From Streptomyces poriferorum (GTDB lineage: Bacteria > Actinomycetota > Actinomycetes > Streptomycetales > Streptomycetaceae): a DNA stretch of 42,604 nt. Location: assembly GCF_019399235.1 (NCBI RefSeq), contig NZ_JAELVH010000032.1, positions 418-43,021 on the forward strand. Reading direction: 5' to 3'. The notes beneath the pieces were generated by a model, which ran no database searches, was not told the DNA's origin, and saw only the letters and a list, made by a program, of their open reading frames with translations. Position 1 is the stretch's first letter; every line of letters starts with the position of its first letter. A program made the position numbers and the translations under genes. Below, in pieces: positions 31,183 through 39,677 of the stretch.

Positions 31183-32208
31183 ATGCGCATCGGAGTTCTC
31201 ACCGCAGGCGGCGACTGCCCAGGCCTGAACGCAGTGATCCGCTCGGTCGTGCACCGTGCCGTGGTGGGTCACGGCGATGAGGTCATCGGCTTCGAGGACG
31301 GCTTCAAGGGCCTCCTCGACGGACACTTCCGCCCCCTCGACCTCAACGCGGTGAGCGGCATCCTCGCCCGCGGCGGCACCATCCTCGGCTCCGCCCGCCT
31401 GGAGCGCGACCGGCTGCGCGAAGCCGCGGAGAACTGTGCCGAGCTGAGCCGTCGTTACGGCATGGACGCACTGATCCCGATCGGCGGCGAGGGCACCCTC
31501 ACGGCCGCCCGGATGCTGTCCGACGCGGGCATGCCCGTCGTCGGCGTCCCGAAGACCATCGACAACGACATCTCGGCCACCGACCGCACCTTCGGCTTCG
31601 ACACCGCGGTGGGCGTCGCGACGGAGGCCATAGACCGGCTGAAGACCACGGCCGAGTCCCACCAGCGCGTCATGGTCGTCGAGGTGATGGGCCGCCACGC
31701 GGGCTGGATCGCGCTGGAGTCCGGAATGGCCGGCGGTGCGCACGGCATCTGCCTGCCCGAGCGGAAGTTCCAGGTGGAGGACCTCGTCAAGATGGTCGAG
31801 GAGCGCTTCGCGCGCGGCAAGAAGTTCGCGGTCATCTGCGTCGCCGAGGGCGCGCACCCGGCCGAGGGCTCCATGCCGTACGCCAAGGGCGCGATCGACC
31901 AGTTCGGCCACGAGCGCTTCCAGGGCATCGGCAACCGCCTGGCCGTCGAGCTGGAGACCCGGCTCGGCAAGGAGGCCCGGCCGGTCATCCTCGGCCACGT
32001 CCAGCGCGGCGGCACGCCGACCGCGTACGACAGGGTGCTCGCCACCCGCTTCGGCTGGCACGCGGTGGAGGCGGCGCACCGGGGCGACTTCGGGCGGATG
32101 ACGGCCCTGCGCGGCAACGACATCGAGATGGTGCCGCTGGCCGACGCGGTCACCCAGCTCAAGACCGTGCCCGTGGCCCGCATGCACGAGGCCGAGTCGG
32201 TCTTCTGA
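31183..32208 (+). CDS. pfkA: 6-phosphofructokinase
   Basis: A 341-residue group A phosphofructokinase that phosphorylates fructose 6-phosphate, the committed step of glycolysis. Motifs: MRIGVLTAGGDCPGLNAVIR (nucleotide loop), LIPIGGEGTLTAARML, VPKTIDNDISATDRTFGFDTA with the catalytic TIDND, VMVVEVMGRHAGWIAL and LGHVQRGGTPTAYDR. GGEGT keeps Gly at the position that favours ATP, whereas the Lys in PKTIDND is the residue seen in pyrophosphate-type enzymes. This mixture is characteristic of actinobacterial ATP-PFKs such as S. coelicolor PfkA2 (SCO5426, same length). The ATG at 31183 has AGGAG 10 nt upstream. It is divergent from pta-ackA and followed by a hairpin. Confidence 0.95.
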   Translation: MRIGVLTAGGDCPGLNAVIRSVVHRAVVGHGDEVIGFEDGFKGLLDGHFRPLDLNAVSGILARGGTILGSARLERDRLREAAENCAELSRRYGMDALIPIGGEGTLTAARMLSDAGMPVVGVPKTIDNDISATDRTFGFDTAVGVATEAIDRLKTTAESHQRVMVVEVMGRHAGWIALESGMAGGAHGICLPERKFQVEDLVKMVEERFARGKKFAVICVAEGAHPAEGSMPYAKGAIDQFGHERFQGIGNRLAVELETRLGKEARPVILGHVQRGGTPTAYDRVLATRFGWHAVEAAHRGDFGRMTALRGNDIEMVPLADAVTQLKTVPVARMHEAESVF

Positions 32209-32282
32209 CCGGTACCGGTGCGTGGGTGACCGCCCGCCCGTACGTGTCGAGGGTGACGGCCATCCGGTAGCCGCGAACCGTG

Positions 32283-32324
32283 CCGGGTCCGTTCGGCGTC
32301 CTTCAGGGGAGCGAACGGATCCGG
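32283..32324 (+). terminator. Hairpin between pfkA and the membrane protein gene
   Basis: CCGGGTCCGTTCG (32283-32295) pairs with CGAACGGATCCGG (32312-32324) with a single mismatch and a 16-nt loop, 75 bp after pfkA and 22 bp before the next start. It could terminate pfkA or regulate the membrane protein gene. Confidence 0.5.
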
Positions 32325-32345
32325 TACGTACAGAAGGCTCGTCCC

Positions 32346-33302
32346 ATGCGCATACAGCACGACGTCACGGCGCCACCGGTGGGCGGGGGCGCGCAACGCG
32401 TTCCGGCCGCCACGACATTCGAGGTCCTGCGGCGAAACCGCGGCGCTCTGGCGGGCGCGACCCTACGGGTCGTCGGCTGGGGCGGACTGGCAGGGCTGCT
32501 GCTGACGGCGGTGATATTCGCGCTCGGGTGGCCGCTGTTCACCCACATGCGGAACGAACGCATCCGGTACCACCAGCTCGAAGACCCCTATCTGCACGAC
32601 CTCACCGGCCTGGTACAGGTCGCCCTCTGGACGCTCCCGCTCTTCCTGCTTCTCCTCGGCACCGGCAGTGCGGCCCTGCAGGCCGCGTGCTCACGGGCGG
32701 TCGCGGCGAAACCCCCCGGGCCTTCCGCGCGGCTGCGGCCGGTACTCGCCGTCTACGTGCTGCGCGGCCTGATCGTGTGGCCCCTGCCGCTGCTCGTCGC
32801 CTTCGTGGCGGACCGCCTCACCGGCCTTCATATCGACACCGAGGACCAGGTGCTGGAACGCGGGTCGTGGCCCTACACCCTGGTCGAGGTCTCTCCCGTG
32901 CCTGCCGTGTTCGTCGCCGTCGTGCTGCGCCTCGCCCTCACGCTCGCCCCGGCCGCAGCCGCGAGCGGTCTCGGTCCCCGCGCGGCCCTGCGCTGTTCCT
33001 GGGCGGTGACGTGGACGCGTGCCGGAGCGGTCCGCGTCCTCGCCCTGGCGCTGCCGCTGGCCGCCGCCACCGCCGGGGTGCTCCGGCTGGCCGTGCAACT
33101 CGCTTTGCCCCTGCGGCCCCTCGTACGGAACCTTCTCGAACAGGCCACGGGCAACTTCTTCGCCGCGTACTACGCCGGCATCCTCGCCCCCGTCGCCGTC
33201 GGCATCCTGGTCACCGCGGCCGTCGTCCTGCCCGTCAGCTGCACGGCCTTCGCCGTTCTCCGGGGCCGGTCGGGGGACGGGGGCGCGGTGGACGCCGCCT
33301 GA
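32346..33302 (+). CDS. Multi-pass membrane protein of unknown function
   Basis: A 318-residue integral membrane protein, not recognised as a known family. After a ~40-residue cytoplasmic N-terminus come roughly six hydrophobic spans: VVGWGGLAGLLLTAVIFALGWPLF, LVQVALWTLPLFLLLLGTGSAALQ, LIVWPLPLLVAFVAD, VFVAVVLRLALTLAPAAAAS, VLALALPLAAATAGVLRLAVQLALP and GILAPVAVGILVTAAVVLPVSCTAFAVL. A longer in-frame start at 32280 falls inside the upstream hairpin and is unlikely. The ATG at 32346 has GAAGG about 8 nt upstream. A hairpin separates it from the convergent HTH regulator. No catalytic or transporter signature visible. The 'EAARRSW' type loop around GPRAALRCSW could be a soluble contact. Confidence 0.75.
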   Translation: MRIQHDVTAPPVGGGAQRVPAATTFEVLRRNRGALAGATLRVVGWGGLAGLLLTAVIFALGWPLFTHMRNERIRYHQLEDPYLHDLTGLVQVALWTLPLFLLLLGTGSAALQAACSRAVAAKPPGPSARLRPVLAVYVLRGLIVWPLPLLVAFVADRLTGLHIDTEDQVLERGSWPYTLVEVSPVPAVFVAVVLRLALTLAPAAAASGLGPRAALRCSWAVTWTRAGAVRVLALALPLAAATAGVLRLAVQLALPLRPLVRNLLEQATGNFFAAYYAGILAPVAVGILVTAAVVLPVSCTAFAVLRGRSGDGGAVDAA

Positions 33303-33319
33303 CGGACCACAGGGGCGTC

Positions 33320-33347
33320 CCGTTCGGATCCGGCCTGATCCGGACGG
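33320..33347. terminator. Hairpin between convergent genes
   Basis: CCGTTCGGATC (33320-33330) and GATCCGGACGG (33337-33347) pair with one mismatch over a 6-nt loop, between the stops at 33302 and 33354. Confidence 0.6.
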
Positions 33348-33353
33348 ATGGGC

Positions 33354-34037
33354 CTACGCCTCGGCCGTCTCCCAGAAGCGGTCCACGATGCCCACGAGGT
33401 ATGCCCGGCCGGCGTCCCCGGTGGCGCCCGACGACTCCGTGCCGGTACTGCTCCAGCTGAGCGTGGACACCATCAGCGCCTGGTAGTCCGAGTGCAGCCG
33501 CTCCAGCGAGCCCTGGATGAGCGGGCGGTCCAGGGGCGCGAGTTTCGCCACCGGCCTGACGTAAGCCTGCCAGCGGGTCTTCACCGCGCTGCGCAGCAGC
33601 TCCGCCAGTTCCTCGTCGCGTCCGGAGACCGTCACGAACGCGGCGGGGCCGAGTCCCAGCGCCTCGCTGAGGGCGGCGGACTGACGCTCGTTGCCTCGCC
33701 ATTTGCCCGATTCCTCCATCCGGAGATACGCGGACGCGGAGATCCCCAGCTGCCCCGCCAGCTCCTCCGCGGTCATCTCCCGGGCGACCCGGTGCTCACG
33801 CAGTGTCCGGGCAGCGGTGAGGAGTTCGCCCGGCGCACACCACAACACACCTGCCAGAGCGGTGAGTTCGTACTCGGACGGCCAGGCGAGTCCGCGCTCC
33901 CAGGCGGCGACCGTCTCGGCGCTGATCCGAAGGCCGTACTGGGCGCCGAGTCCGTAGGCGACATGGCCGGGAGCCATCCCCAGGGCCTCGCGCAGTCTGC
34001 GCGCGGCGGGGGCGTTGAAAGGCGGGGTGGGGTGCAC
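33354..34037 (-). CDS. DNA-binding regulator with two tandem XRE-type HTH regions
   Basis: A 227-residue regulator. The first helix-turn-helix covers AARRLREALGMAPGHVAYGLGAQYGLRISAETVAAWERGLAWPSEYELTALAGVL, with an inserted segment. The second is RTLREHRVAREMTAEELAGQLGISASAYLRMEESGKWRGNERQSAALSEALGL. The C-terminal ~100 residues (ELAELLRSAVKTRWQAYVRPVAKLAPLDRPLIQGSLERLHSDYQ) are helical and of unknown role. The start is uncertain: GTG at 34035-34037, or GTG at 34071-34073, which adds 12 residues. Neither has a good ribosome-binding site. Two small dyads lie upstream (GTGTG/CACAC at 34075-34086 and ATGAGC/GCTCAT at 34088-34102). No DUF397 partner gene, common for Streptomyces XRE pairs, is adjacent. 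Targets unknown. Confidence 0.8.
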   Translation of the reverse strand: MHPTPPFNAPAARRLREALGMAPGHVAYGLGAQYGLRISAETVAAWERGLAWPSEYELTALAGVLWCAPGELLTAARTLREHRVAREMTAEELAGQLGISASAYLRMEESGKWRGNERQSAALSEALGLGPAAFVTVSGRDEELAELLRSAVKTRWQAYVRPVAKLAPLDRPLIQGSLERLHSDYQALMVSTLSWSSTGTESSGATGDAGRAYLVGIVDRFWETAEA

Positions 34038-34130
34038 GGCCCCACCGTAGGAGGTCAGAGGCGGTATGACCACGGTGTGTTCACACGATGAGCACAGCTC
34101 ATAGGAACCTCCAGACGGCCGGGGCCCCTC

Positions 34131-34805
34131 TCAGCGCCCTTCCGCCAGCCACCGGTAGTGCAGTTCCGGGCGTCCGATCTGTCCGTACTGCGGACTGCGC
34201 ACCGCCCGCCCGGCCGACACCAGGTGTTCCAGGTAGCGGCGCGCGGTGATGCGCGAGATCCCGAGCTCGACCCCGGCCGCCGCCGCCGTCACACCGTCCG
34301 GGGCCGCCCGCAGCGCGCGGGTCACGGCCTCCAGGGTCGGGCTGCTGAGGCCCTTGGGCAGGCGGGCGGGCTGCGGGGTGCGCAGGGTGGCCAGCGCACG
34401 GTCCACCTCGTCCTGGCCGCTCGCCTCACCGGCCGCCGCACGGAACTCGGCGTAACGGACGAGCCGGTCGCGCAACGTGGCGAAGGTGAAGGGCTTCAGC
34501 ACGTACTGGACGACGCCGAGCGAGACGCCCTCGCGGACCACGGCCAGATCGCGGGCCGAGGTCACCGCGATCACATCGGCCCCGTGCCCGGCCGCGCGCA
34601 GCGAACGCAGCAGTTGCAGCCCGTGCCCGTCGGGCAGATACAGATCGAGGAGCAGGAGGTCGACCGGGACGCGGTCCAGGGCCCGCGCCGCCTCGGCCCG
34701 GGAGTGCGCGACGGCCGCCACGGAGAAGCCCTGCACCCGGTTCACGTACAGCTGATGGGCGTCGGCGGCGACGGGGTCGTCCTCGACGACCAGCACCTGG
34801 ATCAC
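34131..34805 (-). CDS. CitB/DcuR-type response regulator
   Basis: A 224-residue regulator. The receiver begins MIQVLVVEDDPVAADAHQLYVNRVQGF, has Asp54 in LLLLDLYLPDGHG as phospho-acceptor, and the conserved Thr/Ser and Lys in VIAVTSARD and YVLKPF. The C-terminal half (TLEAVTRALRAAPDGVTAAAAGVELGISRITARRYLEHLVSAGRAVRSPQYGQIGRPELHYRW) is the DcuR/CitB-type HTH. The GTG at 34803-34805 overlaps the kinase stop (GTGA), so the pair is coupled. Together with the kinase and the divergent dctA-like carrier it forms a C4-dicarboxylate (or related organic acid) response module. Effector specificity is inferred from family and neighbours. Confidence 0.92.
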   Translation of the reverse strand: MIQVLVVEDDPVAADAHQLYVNRVQGFSVAAVAHSRAEAARALDRVPVDLLLLDLYLPDGHGLQLLRSLRAAGHGADVIAVTSARDLAVVREGVSLGVVQYVLKPFTFATLRDRLVRYAEFRAAAGEASGQDEVDRALATLRTPQPARLPKGLSSPTLEAVTRALRAAPDGVTAAAAGVELGISRITARRYLEHLVSAGRAVRSPQYGQIGRPELHYRWLAEGR

Positions 34806-36472
34806 GTGGTCCTCTCCTTCCGCACAGCGCTGCACGCCGCCAGCGGCAGCCGTACGGTGAACTCCGCGCCGCCGTCCGGCCCCTGTTCCAGCACCACCGC
34901 CCCGCCGTTGCGGTGCGCGGCCTGCCGGACGAGCGCCAGGCCGAGCCCGCGGCCCGCGCCGTGCGTCGACCAGCCGCGCCGGAACACCTCCGCGGCGTCG
35001 TCCGGTCCGACGCCCGCCCCGTTGTCGGCGACGCGCAGCAGGAGCTCCCCGTCGTCGGCGAGCGCCGTGACCGTGACGCGGGCGCGGGCCGGGCGCGGGC
35101 CCGTGCGCCGGCCGGGCACACCGCCACCGGATCCGGGGCCGGTCACCGCCTCCGACGCCGCGTCCACCGCGTTGTCGATCAGATTGCCGAGGATGGTCAC
35201 CAGATCGCGCTGCGGCAGCGTCGCGGGCAGCGCCCCGTCGTCGATCAGGCTGTCGTCCGCCAGCACCAGTTCCACCCCGCGCTCGTTCGCCTGCGCGGCC
35301 TTGCCGAGCAGCAGCGCCGCCAGCACCGGCTCACCGACCGCGCCGACGACCCGGTCGGTGAGCGCCTGGGCCAGCTCCAGTTCCGCCGTGGCGAAGCCCA
35401 CCGCCTCCTCCTCACGGCCCAGCTCGATCAGCGAGACCACCGTGTGCAGCCGGTTCGCCGCCTCGTGCGCCTGCGAACGCAGGGCCTGGGTGAAGCCGCG
35501 CTCGGAGTCCAGCTCGCCGGACAGCGCCTGGAGTTCCGTGTGATCGCGCAGGGTGACTACGGTGCCGCGCCGCTCCCCGCCGACCACCGGACGGGTGTTG
35601 ACCACGATCACCCGGTCCGCCGTCAGATGCACCTCGTCGACCCGCTCCTCGGAGGCGAGCAGCGCCCCGGTCAGCGGAGCGGGCAGATCGAGTTCGGCGA
35701 CCCGGCGTCCGACCGTGCCGGGCGCCAGCCCGAGCAGTTCGCGGCCCGCGTCGTTGATCAGCGCGATCCTGCGCTGCCCGTCGAGCATCAGCAGTCCCTC
35801 GCGCACCGCGTGCAGGGTGGCCTCGTGGTAGTCGTGCAGCCGGCTCAGCTCGGCGGCGTTCATCCCATGGGTGTGCCGCCGGAGCCGGGCGTTGATCACG
35901 TACGTGCCGAGGCCGCCGAGCGCCAGCGCCGCACCCGCCGCCAGCCCCAGCGCGCCCAGCTGCGCCCGCACCTGCGAGGAGACCCGCTCGACCGTGATGC
36001 CCGCACTGACGAGGCCGACGATCCTGTCGCCGTCCCGGATCGGTGTGACGACACGTATCGAGGGCCCGAGCGTGCCGGTGTACGTCTCCGAGAACGTCTC
36101 GCCGCGCAGGGCCCGTGCGGTGTGCCCGAGGAAGCTCTCGCCGATCCGCTCGGCGTTCGGGTGCGTCCAGCGGACCCGGTGCGGATCCATGATGGTGACG
36201 AAGGCGATCCCGGTGTCCTTGCGGACCTGCTCCGCGTACGGCTGAAGCACGGCCGACGGGTCCGGGGTGCGGATCGCCTCCCGTACCGACGGCGCACCGG
36301 CGATCGCCAGCGCGGCCGTCCGCACCTGCCGGGTCGCGGTCTCCTTGGCCTGGGAGCTGCCGGAGACGTACGCGAAGAAGGCGCACCCCGCCACCACGGC
36401 CGCGACCAGCACCACCTGCATGGCGAAGAGCTGGCCCGCCAGGCTGCGCGGGCGGGTACGGGGGAAACGCAT
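34802..36472 (-). CDS. CitA/DcuS-type sensor histidine kinase
   Basis: A 556-residue membrane kinase. Order: TM1 about 16-36, a periplasmic-type PAS/Cache sensor about 40-165 (VRKDTGIAFVTIMDPHRVRWTHPNAERIGESF ... TGTLGPSIRVVTPIRDGDRIVGLVSAGITV, the citrate/malate sensor hallmark), TM2 about 170-193, and a cytoplasmic PAS (ATLHAVREGLLMLDGQRRIALINDAGRELLGL). The dimerisation helix carries the phospho-acceptor His336 in SQAHEAANRLHTVVSLIELG, and the HATPase domain has NLIDNAVDAAS, DNGAGV and GRGLGLALVRQAA. The ATG at 36470-36472 lacks a strong ribosome-binding site. A GTG six bases upstream is an alternative. Divergent from dctA (36603), which is the natural target. Confidence 0.92.
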   Translation of the reverse strand: MRFPRTRPRSLAGQLFAMQVVLVAAVVAGCAFFAYVSGSSQAKETATRQVRTAALAIAGAPSVREAIRTPDPSAVLQPYAEQVRKDTGIAFVTIMDPHRVRWTHPNAERIGESFLGHTARALRGETFSETYTGTLGPSIRVVTPIRDGDRIVGLVSAGITVERVSSQVRAQLGALGLAAGAALALGGLGTYVINARLRRHTHGMNAAELSRLHDYHEATLHAVREGLLMLDGQRRIALINDAGRELLGLAPGTVGRRVAELDLPAPLTGALLASEERVDEVHLTADRVIVVNTRPVVGGERRGTVVTLRDHTELQALSGELDSERGFTQALRSQAHEAANRLHTVVSLIELGREEEAVGFATAELELAQALTDRVVGAVGEPVLAALLLGKAAQANERGVELVLADDSLIDDGALPATLPQRDLVTILGNLIDNAVDAASEAVTGPGSGGGVPGRRTGPRPARARVTVTALADDGELLLRVADNGAGVGPDDAAEVFRRGWSTHGAGRGLGLALVRQAAHRNGGAVVLEQGPDGGAEFTVRLPLAACSAVRKERTT

Positions 36473-36520
36473 CCTCACAGTCTGCCTGGCCGAAAACCTG
36501 TGAACGAAATGCACACAAGG

Positions 36521-36534
36521 GTGACCGGCGTCAC
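36521..36534. promoter_or_regulatory. Dyad in the kinase/dctA divergent region
   Basis: GTGAC (36521-36525) and GTCAC (36530-36534) around CGGC, midway between the divergent starts. Possible site for the CitB-type regulator. Arms are short. Confidence 0.3.
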
Positions 36535-36602
36535 AGGGACAGAGATAGTCACCGAGGCCCCCAGGGACGGGGGAGGGACAGGGACGAGCCGAGGAGACCC
36601 CC

Positions 36603-37964
36603 GTGGGAGTGGCCGCCGCCAAGCGGGACCGTACGAAATATCTGTATCTCGCCGTGATCGCGGCGGTGGGGCTCGGCATTCTGGTCGGCCTCGTCGCTCC
36701 GGACACCGCCGTCGAGCTCAAGCCGATCGGAACCGGCTTCGTCAACCTCATCAAGATGATGATCTCGCCGATCATCTTCTGCACGATCGTGCTGGGCGTC
36801 GGCTCCGTGCGCAAGGCCGCCAAGGTCGGCGCCGTCGGCGGTCTGGCCCTCGGCTACTTCCTGGTGATGTCGACCGTCGCCCTGGCCATCGGCCTGGTCG
36901 TCGGCAACATCCTGGAGCCCGGCTCCAGCCTCCACCTCACCGAGGCGGCCCGCGCCGCCGGTGAGGCGCAGGCGGGGGACAGCGAGTCCACGGCGGACTT
37001 CCTGCTCGGCATCATCCCCACCACCATGGTGTCGGCCTTCACCGAGGGCGAGGTCCTCCAGACCCTCCTCATCGCGTTGCTCTCGGGCTTCGCACTCCAG
37101 GCCCTGGGCCCGGCGGGCGAACCCGTCCTGCGCGGCATCGGCCACATCCAGCGCCTGGTCTTCCGCATCCTCGCCATGATCATGTGGATGGCCCCCGTCG
37201 GCGCCTTCGGCGCGATGGCGGCCGTGGTCGGCGAGACCGGCGTGGACGCGCTGAAGTCCCTCGCGGTCATCATGATCGGCTTCTACGTCACCTGCGCGCT
37301 CTTCGTGTTCCTGATCCTGGGCACGATCCTGCGGCTGGTGGCCGGGGTCAGCATCTTCGCCCTGCTGAAGTACCTGGGCCGGGAGTTCCTGCTCATCCTC
37401 TCCACGTCCTCGTCCGAGTCGGCCCTGCCGCGGCTGATCGCGAAGATGGAGCACATGGGCGTCAGCAAGCCCGTCGTCGGCATCACCGTGCCGACCGGCT
37501 ACTCCTTCAACCTCGACGGCACCGCGATCTACCTCACGATGGCATCGCTCTTCATCGCCAACGCGACGGGTGACCCGCTCAGCATCAGCGAGCAGATCTC
37601 GCTGCTGGTCTTCATGGTGATCGCCTCCAAGGGCGCCGCGGGCGTCACCGGCGCCGGACTCGCCACCCTCGCCGGAGGCCTCCAGTCGCACCGCCCCGAG
37701 CTGGTGGACGGTGTCGGCCTGATCGTCGGCATCGACCGCTTCATGAGCGAGGCCCGTGCCCTCACGAACTTCGCGGGCAACGCGGTGGCCACGGTGCTCG
37801 TCGGTACCTGGACCAAGGAGATCGACCGGGAGCGGGTGGATCAGGTCCTCTCCGGATCCCTCCCGTTCGACGAGGCGATGCTCACGGACGAGGGTCCCGC
37901 CGAGCCGCACGTCCCCGAGGCCAGGGACGGCGGCGACGAGCAGCCCTCGCTCGCGAAGGTGTAG
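36603..37964 (+). CDS. dctA: Dicarboxylate/proton (sodium) symporter, DctA/GltP family
   Basis: A 453-residue secondary carrier of the DAACS family. It has the N-terminal spans (YLYLAVIAAVGLGILVGLVAP, IKMMISPIIFCTIVLGVGSV), the first re-entrant loop LILSTSSSESALPRLIAKME, the substrate-binding signature VGITVPTGYSFNLDGTAIYLTMASLFIA, the second hairpin ISLLVFMVIASKGAAGVTGAGLATLAG, and VDRFMSEARALTNFAGNAVATVLV (here preceded by VGI) with the Asp/Arg/Asn that bind carboxylates and cation. The arginine in MSEAR points to dicarboxylates rather than neutral amino acids. The GTG at 36603 has GAGGAG about 7 nt upstream. Divergent from a CitA/CitB-type pair that probably controls it. A charged soluble tail ends the protein. 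Confidence 0.9.
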   Translation: MGVAAAKRDRTKYLYLAVIAAVGLGILVGLVAPDTAVELKPIGTGFVNLIKMMISPIIFCTIVLGVGSVRKAAKVGAVGGLALGYFLVMSTVALAIGLVVGNILEPGSSLHLTEAARAAGEAQAGDSESTADFLLGIIPTTMVSAFTEGEVLQTLLIALLSGFALQALGPAGEPVLRGIGHIQRLVFRILAMIMWMAPVGAFGAMAAVVGETGVDALKSLAVIMIGFYVTCALFVFLILGTILRLVAGVSIFALLKYLGREFLLILSTSSSESALPRLIAKMEHMGVSKPVVGITVPTGYSFNLDGTAIYLTMASLFIANATGDPLSISEQISLLVFMVIASKGAAGVTGAGLATLAGGLQSHRPELVDGVGLIVGIDRFMSEARALTNFAGNAVATVLVGTWTKEIDRERVDQVLSGSLPFDEAMLTDEGPAEPHVPEARDGGDEQPSLAKV

Positions 37965-37973
37965 CGCGTTGGC

Positions 37974-38009
37974 GCTGCGGCCGGTACGGATTCCCGTACC
38001 GGCCGCAGC
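37974..38009. terminator. Bidirectional terminator between dctA and the GH16 gene
   Basis: Perfect 16-bp arms GCTGCGGCCGGTACGG (37974-37989) and its complement (37994-38009) with loop ATTC, placed between the convergent stops at 37964 and 38028. Confidence 0.9.
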
Positions 38010-38027
38010 TGTCTGTCGTGGCCGGCC

Positions 38028-39500
38028 TCAGCCGTAGGGGATGTGCACGACGGACTGGTTGCCGACGCCCACCGTGCTCGTGCCGTTGCCGATCGCGTTC
38101 CAGATCTCGACCTTCACCTTGCCGTTGACCAGGTTGCCGTGGCTCCCGGTGGACGATATGAGGCCCTTGGCCTGCGTGTAGTGCTCGTACCCGTTGACCG
38201 GATCGGTGGCGAAGTAGTGGTACGTCTCCGTGCGGTCCCAGATCCCGTCGCCCGTACGGTCGTAACTCACCCGCACCTGTTGCCCGTTCGCGATGGTGGT
38301 GCCCGAGTCGGCGAAGACGTCGAACTGGGTGGAGCCGCCGTCGTACGCCCGGGTGATGCCGGTCGCGGTGAATGTCTGCGGACTGTGCGGGGCGCCGTCG
38401 TAGGTACCGCCCCCGGCCGAGGCGACCGTCACCGACGAGGCGGCCGACTGGGTGGCCCCGAGGCCGCCGGCGCTGCGCAGGGCGAGGGTGGAGGAGCTGG
38501 ACGGCGGATCCGTGGGCGGGTCGGTCGGCGGCTCCGTGGTTCCTCCGCCGCCCTTGGTCCAGACGCCCACGTAGTCGATCAGCATGGGCCGGCCAGGAAC
38601 CGTCTCGGCGGTCGGGGTGGAGCCGCCGAGCGCGTTCGGGAAGGCCCCGCCGATCGCGAGGTTCAGCAGGAGGAAGTACCCGGCGTGGTCCGTCATGTTC
38701 GCCCACGTCGTGGCGTCCAGCTGGTTCTGGGTGACGCTGTGGAAGAGCTGGTCGTCGACGTACCAGCGCAGGGCGTTCGGGGTGACGGCGCGGTCCCACT
38801 CGAAGCGGTAGGTGTGGAACGCGGACTGGCAGCTCGCCCCCGGGCAGGTGCGGCTGTTGCCGAGGCCGGTGGTCTCGTTGCAGGGGCCGCCGGGATTCAC
38901 CCCGCAGTGCAGGACGCCCCAGACGGAGTTGATCCCGTTGACGTTCTCCATAATGTCGAACTCGCCGATGCCCGGCCAGTTCCAGTAGTTACCCCGGTAC
39001 GGGGAGCCCAGCGCCCAGAAGGCCGGCCAGTAGCCGAGGGCCGCGTTGCCGGTGACGTTCGGCATCTGTACGCGGCCCTCGATGCGCAGGGTGCCGCCGG
39101 CCGGGGCCTTGAAGTCCGCCCGCTTGGTCTCGACGCGGCCCGAGGTCCAGTTGCCCGCGCCGTCGCGGAGCGGGGTGATGCGGAGGTTGCCGCTGCCGTC
39201 GAGGCTGACGTTGTCGGGACTGGCGGTGTAGTCCTGGATCTCGCCGGTGCCCCAGTTGCCCGGGCCGCCGGGATAGCCGTGACCTGTGTCGATCTGCCAG
39301 TTCGCGGAGGACGGCAGGCTGCGGTTCGCGCCGTTGAAGTCGTCACTCCACTGAAGGTTCCAGCCGGGGGTGGCGGGTACGTCGCCGCGGGCGGGCCCGG
39401 AGCCCGCGACGGTGATCGCTCCGGCGAGGGTGAGGGCCAGGGCCGTGAGGGTGGCGAGGACGGTGGTGCGTCTATGGGGGGTGGTGCGGCTCGTACGCAA
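38028..39500 (-). CDS. Secreted GH16 beta-glucanase with C-terminal CBM56-like module
   Basis: A 490-residue exported glycoside hydrolase, likely an endo-beta-1,3-glucanase (laminarinase). The signal peptide (PHRRTTVLATLTALALTLAGAITVAGSGPARG) carries a twin arginine, so Tat export is possible. The GH16 domain spans about residues 45-325: WSDDFNG at the start, and the catalytic signature GEFDIMENVNG with Glu180 (nucleophile), Asp182 and Glu185 (acid/base), all intact. A TEPPTDPPTDPPSSSS linker joins a ~150-residue module ending GKVKVEIWNAIGNGTSTVGVGNQSVVHIPYG, which resembles the beta-1,3-glucan-binding CBM56. The start is a TTG at 39498-39500 with GGAGG five bases upstream. A LacI-type palindrome lies 40 bp before the start. 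Function: degradation of fungal or plant beta-glucan. Confidence 0.92.
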   Translation of the reverse strand: MRTSRTTPHRRTTVLATLTALALTLAGAITVAGSGPARGDVPATPGWNLQWSDDFNGANRSLPSSANWQIDTGHGYPGGPGNWGTGEIQDYTASPDNVSLDGSGNLRITPLRDGAGNWTSGRVETKRADFKAPAGGTLRIEGRVQMPNVTGNAALGYWPAFWALGSPYRGNYWNWPGIGEFDIMENVNGINSVWGVLHCGVNPGGPCNETTGLGNSRTCPGASCQSAFHTYRFEWDRAVTPNALRWYVDDQLFHSVTQNQLDATTWANMTDHAGYFLLLNLAIGGAFPNALGGSTPTAETVPGRPMLIDYVGVWTKGGGGTTEPPTDPPTDPPSSSSTLALRSAGGLGATQSAASSVTVASAGGGTYDGAPHSPQTFTATGITRAYDGGSTQFDVFADSGTTIANGQQVRVSYDRTGDGIWDRTETYHYFATDPVNGYEHYTQAKGLISSTGSHGNLVNGKVKVEIWNAIGNGTSTVGVGNQSVVHIPYG

Positions 39501-39539
39501 GTGAACCTCCGGTGGGGACGGTGCCGGGAAGGTTGTCGT

Positions 39540-39553
39540 TGAGAGCGCTCTCA
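39540..39553. promoter_or_regulatory. LacI-family operator upstream of the GH16 glucanase
   Basis: TGAGAGCGCTCTCA is a perfect 14-bp palindrome with the central GAGCGCTC typical of LacI/GalR-family sites. It differs from the CebR/CelR cellobiose-repressor site (TGGGAGCGCTCCCA) by one base per half-site. No LacI gene is in the window, so the regulator acts in trans. Confidence 0.75.
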
Positions 39554-39640
39554 GAGTTATTTAGTTGCACCCGGGGCGGCCGTCAATGGCTCCGGACGGT
39601 TTATGTCCCGAAGGTTCCGGGCGCCTTGCCCCGTCTCTCC

Positions 39641-39671
39641 TTGCCTTGACGCCGACGTCAAGGATTACCGT
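39641..39671 (+). promoter_or_regulatory. MerR-type promoter of the merR-thioredoxin operon
   Basis: CCTTGAC (39644-39650) and GTCAAGG (39657-39663) form a perfect dyad with a 6-nt centre. It lies in a 19-bp spacer between a -35 (TTGCCT, 39641-39646) and a -10 (TACCGT, 39666-39671), the over-long spacer expected of MerR-activated promoters. The -10 is 6 nt from the ATG, implying a leaderless transcript. Confidence 0.65.
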
Positions 39672-39677
39672 CGGGGC

